Assembly (NCBI GenBank): GCA_037130365.1
Contig: JBAXTE010000007.1
Coordinates: forward strand, 61,727-125,726
Source of the DNA: JBAXTE01 sp037130365
GTDB lineage: Bacteria > Bacteroidota > Bacteroidia > Bacteroidales > WCHB1-69
Length of the DNA stretch: 64,000 bases
Direction of reading: 5' to 3'
Position 1 is the first letter of the stretch; the number at the start of each line of letters is the position of its first letter. Shown here piece after piece: positions 1 through 6,608 of this stretch. Made by a program: the position numbers and the translations under genes. A model generated the notes under the pieces. It did not search any database and was not told the origin of the DNA. It saw only the letters and a list, made by a program, of their open reading frames with translations.

Positions 1-101
1 TTCGGCAAGCTCACTACATCGCATCGCCATACGGGCAAGAAATACAGCAAACTATTTAAGTAAAAGTTTTTCCACATTGTTTTAAAACACAACCTTTAAT
101 G

Positions 102-206
102 TTAATCAATAGATATTCAATGCTCCCCGAAATTTATCCCGCAACAGTTGGAGGGGATTTGGGGCAAATGCATTGAAAATCATATCTAAATTTCAAATTC
201 ATAAAG
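102..206. repeat. Dispersed intergenic repeat, copy A
   Basis: This stretch closely matches 14671-14755: both carry a TTAATCAAT start, a TTCAATGCTCCCC block, GGGGATTTGGGGCAAA, GCATTGAAAATCAT, then CTAAATTTCAA and TTCATAAA. Copy A has a longer, GC-richer middle (about 127-151) where copy B has only TTCA. The last codons of the neighbouring minus-strand gene (stop at 199-201) lie inside the element, so the repeat may have supplied that gene's 3' end. Bases 1-101 hold no gene start and no feature I can support. Confidence 0.7.
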
Positions 207-798
207 TAGAACTTTTCAAACTGATAATTTTATCTTTGCATGTTTCTATAATCTGCGGAAAAAACTGATTAAAATCATCTCTAAAATCTTGTTCAAATTG
301 TTTTAAATCCAGAAATGCCTCATCAAATTTATTTTTGAACTTAGCTCGTTTTGATAACCCCAACAGCGATCGTTCAATTCCATAATCGGTTGCATAATGA
401 GAGAGCCAATCGTGCGTTTTCATGTGCTCGAATCGGAGAAGTAGCTTTTCTGGGAACAAGTCTTTAAACAAATCTAATTGATTGTAAGTTTTAGTGGCAA
501 AGGTCGATAAAGGCTCATTGCTGTATAAATTCCAATCGGTTGCTAATAGATAATCGTAAAAAACATCGATTACCACTGGGGTATATTTACCATGTTTTTT
601 GGCAATTCGTGCTTTACTTTTTATTACAAATGGGTGATTATCTGTATAATCATCAATAAACCGATGCAATAACACCCCGTTTTGTATGGCTTTCGGATAT
701 TTTTCGTATCGTTTTCCCAACGAAAAATCGGCTAAATAGTTTCCAACAAGAAGATGTTCTTGTTCAAACGATAGATAAAAATGTCCTAAATGATTCAT
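199..798 (-). CDS. Acyl-carrier-protein phosphodiesterase-like protein (AcpH/DUF479 family)
   Basis: The 199-residue product fits the AcpH family, which removes the 4'-phosphopantetheine arm from acyl carrier protein in the cytoplasm. The family signature is visible in order: MNHLGHFYLS at the start, LVGNYLADF near residue 17, a YPKAIQNGVLLHRFID block near 35-50 with conserved His and Asp, and FYDYLLATDW near 80. Length is normal (about 190-200). The start at the ATG giving MNHLGH is the usual family start. It is monocistronic, read toward the window edge, and its stop codon falls inside a dispersed repeat. In other bacteria the family also includes poorly characterised DUF479 members, so the exact substrate is inferred. 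Confidence 0.8.
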   Translation of the reverse strand: MNHLGHFYLSFEQEHLLVGNYLADFSLGKRYEKYPKAIQNGVLLHRFIDDYTDNHPFVIKSKARIAKKHGKYTPVVIDVFYDYLLATDWNLYSNEPLSTFATKTYNQLDLFKDLFPEKLLLRFEHMKTHDWLSHYATDYGIERSLLGLSKRAKFKNKFDEAFLDLKQFEQDFRDDFNQFFPQIIETCKDKIISLKSSTL

Positions 799-841
799 TC
801 GTGATTTTTATAATAGAATATTTGCAGAAAAAAGTTAGTTT

Positions 842-1216
842 TTATAGTTTTAATGGACAGTTAGAATTAATTATTTTAGTATGATTAAACCCATTTTTAT
901 CAAGATATTTACGAATTGAATTAGACAAAAGTATTTGATTTTGTGTCGATTCAATCCAAAGCTCTGCAAGTGCCTCTTTCGAAAAATAAAATTTAAAATG
1001 AGGTGTTAATAAGTTATCATTTATTCTAAAACTTACTTGGGAATATGGATTTGATTCATTAAATATTTGTTCAAGTGTATTGTTCGGATTAATTATCATT
1101 CGAACTTCTTTTTCATAGTCAAAACATTTTGATTTTATCGCAAATCTCTGATTATATAGTTCAACTAAAATTTTTATTTGCTCATAATTCGGCTCATTAC
1201 CTTCTTTTTTGAAATG
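842..1216 (-). pseudogene. 5'-truncated DUF2971-like gene remnant
   Basis: An open frame without a proper start runs on the minus strand from just after a TAA at 1217-1219 to the stop at 842. Its first methionine (1099-1097) lies inside what looks like a family motif: the frame reads CFDYEKEVRMII across that codon, which resembles the strand conserved in DUF2971 proteins. The C-terminal half (SIRKYLDKNGFNH, then a short terminal strand) also fits the end of that family. DUF2971 proteins are normally 250-300 residues, so only about the last 125 residues are left. An 85-residue protein could still be made from 1099, but I judge it a decayed gene. The function of DUF2971 is unknown. Confidence 0.5.
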
Positions 1217-1346
1217 TTAATTCAAAGATACAGCTTTCTTTCAAAAGAAGATTAAAAAATGCAGAAAAACTTCATTTGCCTACCGCTCACTAAGGTATGA
1301 AGGTTTTACGAATTATTTTAATGATGTAATTGACAAAAGTAACAAA

Positions 1347-2024
1347 TCAACCATTCGCACTTATCAGTAGCAACAGTTTGCGATTAATAATTTCAATCTG
1401 TTTTGCGGTTACGGTGATAATTCCGTCTTTAGCAAACTCAGTGAGAACCCTACTTACGCTTTCTCTTGACGCATCCACCATATTACCAATTTCCTCTTGA
1501 GTTAACAGCAACGGAAACGAATCGGAGTTGTAAATATTATCGGAAAAGCTAAGTAACACATCGGCAATTTTTCCTCTTATTTGCTTTTGAGTTCTGTTTA
1601 CACAGCGGTTATATGCTTCGAGTTCGCTTTGGCAAAGTTCTATCAGCACTTGATCGTTAAAATCGGGATTGGAACGTAAAAGCATCCGAAAAAGCGAAAT
1701 ATCGATAAAGCAAACCTCCGAATCGTCGATGGCCGTGACAGAATACTGATTTACTTTGTCGCCAAACGTGGTGGGAAGTCCCAGGTATTTAGCTGATTTT
1801 ATAATTCTTACAATTTGCTCGTGGTAAGGACCAGTGATGTGTATTTTGGCTAATCCTTTTTTTAAAAAAGCGACATTGGTGGAAAACATTCCTTGTTTAA
1901 TAATAGAATCTCCCTTTTTAAAATTCACCGAAAGACAACTTATCGATAATTTGGAAAGTTCCTCTTCGCTCAATTTTTGAGCTGCTAACGACTTATAAAT
2001 GCACAAATTACAGTTGTTTTCCAT
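1347..2024 (-). CDS. Crp/Fnr-family transcriptional regulator
   Basis: The 225-residue protein has a cyclic-nucleotide-binding-type beta-barrel (about 25-115), a dimerisation helix (about 120-150) and a winged helix-turn-helix (about 165-215). The recognition helix reads SRESVSRVL, with R187, E188 and R192 in the places of R180, E181 and R185 of E. coli CRP, the residues that read TGTGA. A perfect TGTGA-N6-TCACA palindrome lies in its own upstream region. The N-terminus carries C5 and C8, but the four-cysteine set of FNR is absent, so a [4Fe-4S] oxygen sensor like FNR is unlikely. The ligand is unknown. It is divergent from the DsrE/TusA/Hdr locus and probably controls it. Confidence 0.9.
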   Translation of the reverse strand: MENNCNLCIYKSLAAQKLSEEELSKLSISCLSVNFKKGDSIIKQGMFSTNVAFLKKGLAKIHITGPYHEQIVRIIKSAKYLGLPTTFGDKVNQYSVTAIDDSEVCFIDISLFRMLLRSNPDFNDQVLIELCQSELEAYNRCVNRTQKQIRGKIADVLLSFSDNIYNSDSFPLLLTQEEIGNMVDASRESVSRVLTEFAKDGIITVTAKQIEIINRKLLLLISANG

Positions 2025-2082
2025 TTTTCTGCTTGTTTTTAAAAATCAAGATTATAACCCTGCGTGGTATGAATTGTAAATA

Positions 2083-2090
2083 CAAAGATA
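2083..2090 (-). promoter_or_regulatory. -7 element of the Crp/Fnr-family gene
   Basis: TATCTTTG on the minus strand matches the Bacteroidota -7 consensus TAnnTTTG, 59 bases before the start codon at 2024. The palindromic operator at 2098-2117 covers the spacer and -33 position of this promoter, so regulator binding would be expected to repress its own gene. Confidence 0.6.
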
Positions 2091-2097
2091 ATTAAAT

Positions 2098-2117
2098 AAT
2101 GTGAGCCATATCACATT
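2098..2117. promoter_or_regulatory. CRP-type palindromic operator
   Basis: Perfect inverted repeat AATGTGA-N6-TCACATT, identical in its core to the E. coli CRP half-sites TGTGA/TCACA. It lies in the divergent intergenic region between the Crp/Fnr gene and the DsrE2-type gene. The regulator's recognition helix (R-E-x-x-x-R) is of the type that reads TGTGA, so protein and site match. The site overlaps the regulator's promoter and lies well upstream of a weaker TTccTTTG element (2170-2177) facing the other way, a geometry that fits autorepression plus activation of the divergent genes. Confidence 0.8.
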
Positions 2118-2199
2118 TATATTACTGTTATATCAAACCAGTAAATGGAGTATGCACTCTTTTTGTGTGTTCCTTTGTGAAATAAAAAACAACAAGAAC

Positions 2200-2766
2200 A
2201 TGGCAGAAGCATTAAATGAGCAAATCTCGCAGTTACAACTTCAGGTTGACGGACTAAAAAAGAAGATTTCTAAACTAGAAAACAACCGAAAAGATCAACT
2301 TTCGATGGCGGTGGTTTCTGGAGATTTTGATAAAATTTTGGCGGCAATGGTAATTTCAATTGCTGCAGCGGCAATGGATACTAAAGTAAAATTATTTTTC
2401 TCTTTCTGGTCACTATCGGCATTACGCGATAAAAATAAAACCCCAAAAGGAAAAGATTTTATATCCAAAATGTTTGGTATAATGTTGCCTAAGGGCAGAA
2501 ACAAGTTGAAACTTTCCAACTTAAATATGGTGGGAATGGGACCCGTAATGATAAAATATTTGATGAAAAAGCAGAACGTACTTTCCATTGATGAAATGTT
2601 TAAAACAGCCGGTGAATTGGGCGTTGAAATCATTGTTTGTGAAATGTCGATGGGATTAATGGGTTTTAAAAAAGAGGAATTTATCGATTATCCTCATCTT
2701 TCGTTTGCTGGAGCCGCAACATTTGTAGCAGATGCAGGAGAGAGCGCAGCACAACTTTTTATTTAG
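2200..2766 (+). CDS. DsrE2-type (DsrE/DsrF-like) sulfur-transfer protein
   Basis: The 188-residue product belongs to the DsrE2 branch of the DsrE/F/H superfamily, whose members accept or deliver sulfane sulfur through a conserved cysteine. After a short coiled coil (about 5-30) come the Rossmann-like strands with MAVVSGDFDKILAAMVI, a KLFFSFW strand, the characteristic GKMF-like SKMFGIMLPKG stretch (about 89-99), and C147 in VCEMSMGLMGF. C147 is the only cysteine, so it is the expected sulfur acceptor. I chose the ATG at 2200 because the family usually starts just before the coiled coil; the in-frame extension to 2101 would run across the operator. The gene leads into tusA, the usual partner of DsrE2 proteins in sulfur-carrier cascades. 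Confidence 0.85.
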   Translation: MAEALNEQISQLQLQVDGLKKKISKLENNRKDQLSMAVVSGDFDKILAAMVISIAAAAMDTKVKLFFSFWSLSALRDKNKTPKGKDFISKMFGIMLPKGRNKLKLSNLNMVGMGPVMIKYLMKKQNVLSIDEMFKTAGELGVEIIVCEMSMGLMGFKKEEFIDYPHLSFAGAATFVADAGESAAQLFI

Positions 2767-2770
2767 TCGA

Positions 2771-2797
2771 AAGTCCATAAAGTCTGTAAAGTCCCGA
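2771..2797 (+). repeat. Imperfect 9-bp tandem repeat (AAGTCCATA type), 3 units
   Basis: Three consecutive 9-mers (AAGTCCATA, AAGTCTGTA, AAGTCCCGA) follow the stop codon of the DsrE2 gene. The same repeat, with five units, follows the last gene of the Hdr-like locus at 9866-9907. Confidence 0.7.
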
Positions 2798-2831
2798 AAA
2801 ATAAAAATCTCTGATTTTTTAATTTTTCGTG

Positions 2832-2877
2832 GATCCTCGTAAAAAGACGAAATTGAAAATTTCTTTTTTTACGGGAT
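2832..2877 (+). terminator. Long imperfect hairpin between dsrE2-type gene and tusA
   Basis: GATC-CGTAAAAA-GAAATT pairs with AATTTC-TTTTTTACG-GATC around a GAA loop, with a short mismatch. It could be a terminator or processing hairpin; there is no clear U-run after it, so read-through into tusA is possible. Confidence 0.35.
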
Positions 2878-2926
2878 CGAAAGTCTATATTAAAAACATA
2901 AAAATAAATCACATAAAACAAATATC

Positions 2927-3178
2927 ATGACAACTGAAGAATTAAAAAACATTACAGTAAACAAATCGGTAGATGCAAGAGGCACTGCTTGTCCAGGTCC
3001 ATTATTGGCTGCAAAAAAAGCAATTGGCGAAATTGAATCGGGAGAAATCATGGAGATTTTATCTGCCGACGAAGGTACAAAACACGATATTCCAAGATGG
3101 TGCAATAAAATGAATCATGAATTTTTAGGAACCATTGAAGAGGATAGTTTTACACGTCTTTTTCTGAAAAAAGATTAA
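2927..3178 (+). CDS. TusA-family sulfur carrier protein
   Basis: The 83-residue protein is a complete TusA/SirA/YeeD-type sulfur carrier. The hallmark CPGP motif is at residues 22-25 (DARGTACPGPLLAAKKAI), with C22 as the persulfide-bearing cysteine, followed by the two-helix/four-strand alpha-beta sandwich ending in SFTRLFLKKD. TusA proteins hand sulfane sulfur to tRNA thiolation, molybdopterin synthesis or, together with DsrE-type proteins, to dissimilatory Hdr-like or Dsr systems. Its position between a DsrE2-type gene and Hdr/Qmo-like genes favours the last role. A strong hairpin follows it, so dsrE2-tusA may form their own transcript. Confidence 0.92.
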   Translation: MTTEELKNITVNKSVDARGTACPGPLLAAKKAIGEIESGEIMEILSADEGTKHDIPRWCNKMNHEFLGTIEEDSFTRLFLKKD

Positions 3179-3200
3179 TCGAGTATCTCGACAAAAGTTT

Positions 3201-3243
3201 TAAGAAAACGTCAAATACAATTCAATTTATTGGCGTTTTCTTA
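3201..3243 (+). terminator. Hairpin terminator after tusA
   Basis: TAAGAAAACGTCAA (3201-3214) pairs with TTGGCGTTTTCTTA (3230-3243), 13 of 14 positions plus one wobble. The same arm sequences (GAAAACGCCAA and GACGTTTTCTTATC) recur at the two ends of the larger repeats at 26041 and 31522, which suggests a shared origin. Confidence 0.65.
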
Positions 3244-3280
3244 TAAAAATCAACACTAATTTATTAAAAAATCCAACCAC

Positions 3281-3288
3281 TAATTTTG
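3281..3288 (+). promoter_or_regulatory. Possible -7 element for the MvhD/Hdr-like operon
   Basis: TAATTTTG fits TAnnTTTG and lies 97 bases before the MvhD-like start, directly after the tusA terminator. A long 5' leader would result; TTTATTTG near 3349 is a weaker alternative. Confidence 0.35.
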
Positions 3289-3384
3289 TTAGTCTAGGGT
3301 TTTTATACTAACGTGTTTAAGTTATCAACTATTTGAAATTCATTTATTTGCAATTATTTTAAGTTCAAAAAACAATAAAAACGT

Positions 3385-3813
3385 ATGTCAAACGAAACTT
3401 TTAAGCCTAAAATATTGGTGTTTTCTACCGATAAGATTTCCGACCCAGGAATAGATCAGGCAGGTTTGAGGAAAATTCATTATTCTCCGGCCGTTTATGT
3501 CATTAGTTTGCCTTGCTCCTCAGGAATAAAACCTAAATGGATTCTTCATGCTTTTAAGCAAGGATTCGATGGTGTTTTTATCGCTGCAGATGGTCACGAA
3601 TGCTCATACAGTCCAAAATGTGCCGATTACACAAACCAAATTATTTTGGATTCGCAAGAGTTAATGAAAAAGAACAACATTAGCCCAAAACGCATTCGTA
3701 TGGCGGCAATTTGTTCCGTTTGTGCCGAGCCTTTTTCGAGCCACATGGAAAACTTTAGCAAAATATTATTTGAACTTGGCGATATCAACGCAGAACCTAA
3801 TCAAGCGCAATAA
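3385..3813 (+). CDS. MvhD/FlpD-like iron-sulfur (hydrogenase delta subunit-type) protein
   Basis: The 142-residue protein resembles the MvhD/FlpD family (PF02662), small [2Fe-2S] proteins that pass electrons between a donor enzyme and HdrA. Family features: an ILVFSTD strand, GIDQAGLRKI, SLPCSSGI (C44), a helix ILHAFKQGFDGVFIAADG, then C73 and C79, and an ISPKRIRMAAIC strand with C110 and C113. The typical methanogen motif with two cysteines just after the GV strand is altered here to ADGHECSYSPKC, so cluster ligation may differ. It sits 12 bases before the HdrA/QmoA-like gene, so the two are surely co-transcribed. In QmoB of sulfate reducers this domain is fused to HdrA; here it is free. Confidence 0.8.
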   Translation: MSNETFKPKILVFSTDKISDPGIDQAGLRKIHYSPAVYVISLPCSSGIKPKWILHAFKQGFDGVFIAADGHECSYSPKCADYTNQIILDSQELMKKNNISPKRIRMAAICSVCAEPFSSHMENFSKILFELGDINAEPNQAQ

Positions 3814-3825
3814 AAACGAAGTAAT

Positions 3826-6582
3826 ATGGAACAAAAGAATAAAATATTTGACACGTTGGTTATCGGAGGCGGAATTGCTGGACAAGAAGCAGCACTGAAT
3901 CTCGCAGATATGAACCACAAAGTGCTTCTTGTTGAAAAAGGACTTTCTATTGGTGGCAAAATGATTCAGTTGAGTAAAGTGTTCCCAACACTCGATTGCG
4001 CAGCTTGTATTACCACGCCAAAAATGTCGGAAACCGCTCGTCATCCCAATATCACATTAATGCTAAACAGCGAAATTGAAGGAATTACCAAAATGGGTGA
4101 CGATTTTCATGTAGATATTGCAAAAAAACCTCGATATGTTATTCCCGAAGCCTGCACGGGTTGTCAGGAGTGCGAAGTGGTTTGCCCAGAAGTGCGACCC
4201 GACGAATACAATTGTAATTTAGCTGGACGAAAAGTGGCCTATATTCCATTTAGTTTGGCAAATCCACGAATTGCAACCATCGACCGAATGGATACTTCGG
4301 CACCATGTATCAACGAATGTCCGGGTGGTGTAAAACCTTACGGTTATATCTCGTTGGCCAGAAACGGACAATACGAAGAGGCGTTTAAACTTCATCTCGA
4401 AGATATTCCAATTCCAGGAAGTTTAGGAAGAGCATGTTATTCTCCTTGCCAAAATGCTTGTACCCGAGCCGGTTTGGAAGAGTCGGTGGACATCAGAAAA
4501 ATAAAACGATATTTTGCCGATTATTACTACGAAAAATATCCCGAAGCCCCTGCGGTTGAAATTGCAAATAAAACCGAGAAAAAAATAGCAGTAATTGGCT
4601 CTGGGCCTGCTGGACTTACGGCTGCATATCATTTGGCATTAAAAGGTCATTCGGTTAAAATATTTGAAGCGGCACCTCAAGCTGGTGGAATGCTAAAACT
4701 TGCACTTCCCGAATATCGTGCGCCCAAAAATGTGGTAGATAGGGATATTCAAAACATTACCGTGTTGGGTGTTGAAATTGAAGTAAATAAAAAAATAGAA
4801 AACTTAAACGCACTCAAAGAACAAGGATTTGATGCTGTTTTTGTCTCTGTAGGTACGCACGATACTGTTTCGCTCGGAATTGAGGGCTCTTCACTAAAAG
4901 GAATTGTCTCCTGTCTCGACTTTTTAAGAGAAGCCAATATTGGTCAAAAGGAGAATCTTTCAGGCAAAAAAGTGATGATTATTGGCGGTGGAAACACAGC
5001 AATTGATGCCGCTCGCACATGTGTTCGATTGGGAGCCGAAAAGGTAACCGTTGTTTATCGCAGAAGCCGCGAAGAGATGCCTTGTTTTGCCCCCGAAATA
5101 AAAGAGGCAGAAGAGGAAGGTGTTGAAATTTTACTTCTTCGAAATCCAGTTAAGTTTATGGGCGAAAATGGCGTGCTTAAACAAGTGGAATTGATTAAAA
5201 TGAAACTCGAAAACTCCGAAATTGGAGGTCGAAAAAATTCAGTAGCCATCGAAGGTTCTTCATACATCGAAACGGTTGATTTTGTAGTTGAAGCTATTGG
5301 TTTAAAACCATCTACTTCGTGTTTTTCTAAAGAGATAGAATTAAATAAAAACGGAACAATCAACGTAAATAAACTGACTTTACAAACAGCAACTCCATAC
5401 ATTTTTGCGGGTGGCGACGGTGTTACAGGAGCAACTACGCTCATCGAAGCTGCTGGTCAAGGGAAAAAGGCTGCGTTTTATATCGACAAATACCTCAACA
5501 ATCAAATTTTAGAAGATTTTGAGTTTGGCGATAAACTTCCTGCTGTAGATAAAGCCGAAGTTTTGAAAAAATATGGCGACCATCGAATTCCATCAATAAA
5601 AGGAACCCTACGACCTGTAAAAGAACGAATTGGTGATTTTGATGAAGTAGAAATTACTTACTCCGAAACTGAACTAAAAGAGAGTTCGTTGCGTTGCCTC
5701 GATTGTAGTAATTGCAGAGAGTGCCATCAATGTGTTTCTATTTGTCCGGCCAATGCCATCGATTTTTCTCAAAAAAGAGAAGATGTTCACACCCTTGTAA
5801 AATCAGTTGTGGTAACTACGGGTTATCAGCTGTTTCCACCAGCCGGAAAACCAGAATATGGTTACACGAAATATCCAAATGTTATTGACTCCATGCAAAT
5901 GGATCGACTTATAGCTCCAACCCGACCATACAACAATGTATTGAGGCCAGGTGACGGTAAATCTCCCGACAATATTGCGTATGTATTGTGTACTGGCTCG
6001 CGCGATTCTGCAATCGAAAACTCAAGTTGCAGTGTCGATTGTTCCAACAATCCTATTTGTTCGCAAATTTGTTGTATGTATTCAATTAAGCAAGCTCAAC
6101 TTTTAATGGGAGCATTACCCATGGCCGATATTACCATTTATTATATGGATATTCGTGCCTTTGGAAAAGGATATGAAGAGTTTTTCCAACAGTCGAAATC
6201 GATGGGTGTTACTTTTATAAAAGGAAAAGTGGCTAAAATTCGTGAAAATGAAAATGGAAGCGGCGATTTAATTCTTCGTTACGAGGATGTAACAAAAGGA
6301 GTTGTAAAAGAAGCAAAACACGATTTGGTGGTTTTATCGGTTGGTGTTGTTCCCAATAAAGAGATTCCAAAAATGTTTAAAAACAAAAATTTGGAGTTGG
6401 ATGAATTCAACTTTGTGAAACAAACCGACGAGTTGGTTAGTCCCGCATTTACGAGTATCGAGGGTGTTTTTGTTGCTGGTGCAGCATCTGGTCCTAAGGA
6501 TATTCCCGATTCAATTTTATCTGCTGGTTGCGCTGCCACCGAAGTTGCAGGCTATCTTATGCAAAAAGAGTCCAATCATTAA
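3826..6582 (+). CDS. HdrA/QmoA-like flavoprotein with inserted GltD/NfnL-type NAD(P)H module
   Basis: This 918-residue protein combines two oxidoreductases. Residues 9-105 are the start of an HdrA/QmoA FAD domain (GGGIAG at 14-19; FPTLDCAACITTPKM with C58 and C61). A 4Fe-4S site follows (C110, C113, C116, C120). Residues about 150-600 form a complete GltD/NfnL-type unit: N-terminal cysteines C161, C165, C204, C208, C212; FAD motif GSGPAGL (258-264); NAD(P)H motif GGGNTAID (387-394) with the RRSREEMP arm (412-419). Then comes a second cysteine cluster (C624, C627, C630, C633, C636, C640), and the HdrA fold resumes to the end, with C735, C739, C745, C749 and C750. HdrA and NfnL both host bifurcating-type flavins. 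The design suggests NAD(P)H-linked electron entry or exit for a Qmo-like complex. Function is inferred. Confidence 0.85.
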   Translation: MEQKNKIFDTLVIGGGIAGQEAALNLADMNHKVLLVEKGLSIGGKMIQLSKVFPTLDCAACITTPKMSETARHPNITLMLNSEIEGITKMGDDFHVDIAKKPRYVIPEACTGCQECEVVCPEVRPDEYNCNLAGRKVAYIPFSLANPRIATIDRMDTSAPCINECPGGVKPYGYISLARNGQYEEAFKLHLEDIPIPGSLGRACYSPCQNACTRAGLEESVDIRKIKRYFADYYYEKYPEAPAVEIANKTEKKIAVIGSGPAGLTAAYHLALKGHSVKIFEAAPQAGGMLKLALPEYRAPKNVVDRDIQNITVLGVEIEVNKKIENLNALKEQGFDAVFVSVGTHDTVSLGIEGSSLKGIVSCLDFLREANIGQKENLSGKKVMIIGGGNTAIDAARTCVRLGAEKVTVVYRRSREEMPCFAPEIKEAEEEGVEILLLRNPVKFMGENGVLKQVELIKMKLENSEIGGRKNSVAIEGSSYIETVDFVVEAIGLKPSTSCFSKEIELNKNGTINVNKLTLQTATPYIFAGGDGVTGATTLIEAAGQGKKAAFYIDKYLNNQILEDFEFGDKLPAVDKAEVLKKYGDHRIPSIKGTLRPVKERIGDFDEVEITYSETELKESSLRCLDCSNCRECHQCVSICPANAIDFSQKREDVHTLVKSVVVTTGYQLFPPAGKPEYGYTKYPNVIDSMQMDRLIAPTRPYNNVLRPGDGKSPDNIAYVLCTGSRDSAIENSSCSVDCSNNPICSQICCMYSIKQAQLLMGALPMADITIYYMDIRAFGKGYEEFFQQSKSMGVTFIKGKVAKIRENENGSGDLILRYEDVTKGVVKEAKHDLVVLSVGVVPNKEIPKMFKNKNLELDEFNFVKQTDELVSPAFTSIEGVFVAGAASGPKDIPDSILSAGCAATEVAGYLMQKESNH

Positions 6583-6608
6583 TCCACAATTTTTCAAAAC
6601 AGAATAAA

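Noticed and set aside
2101..2199. N-terminal extension of the DsrE2-type protein to 2101
   Set aside because: It would start inside the CRP-type operator, and family members begin at the later ATG (2200).
5055..5444. 129-residue antisense frame within the HdrA/QmoA-like gene
   Set aside because: It lies on the opposite strand of a well-supported gene and its composition mirrors that gene's codons, with no promoter or known domain.
6528..6608. N-terminal extension of the second HdrA to 6528
   Set aside because: It overlaps the preceding gene and lies before the conserved CHCGGN position; the ATG at 6609 gives the normal length.
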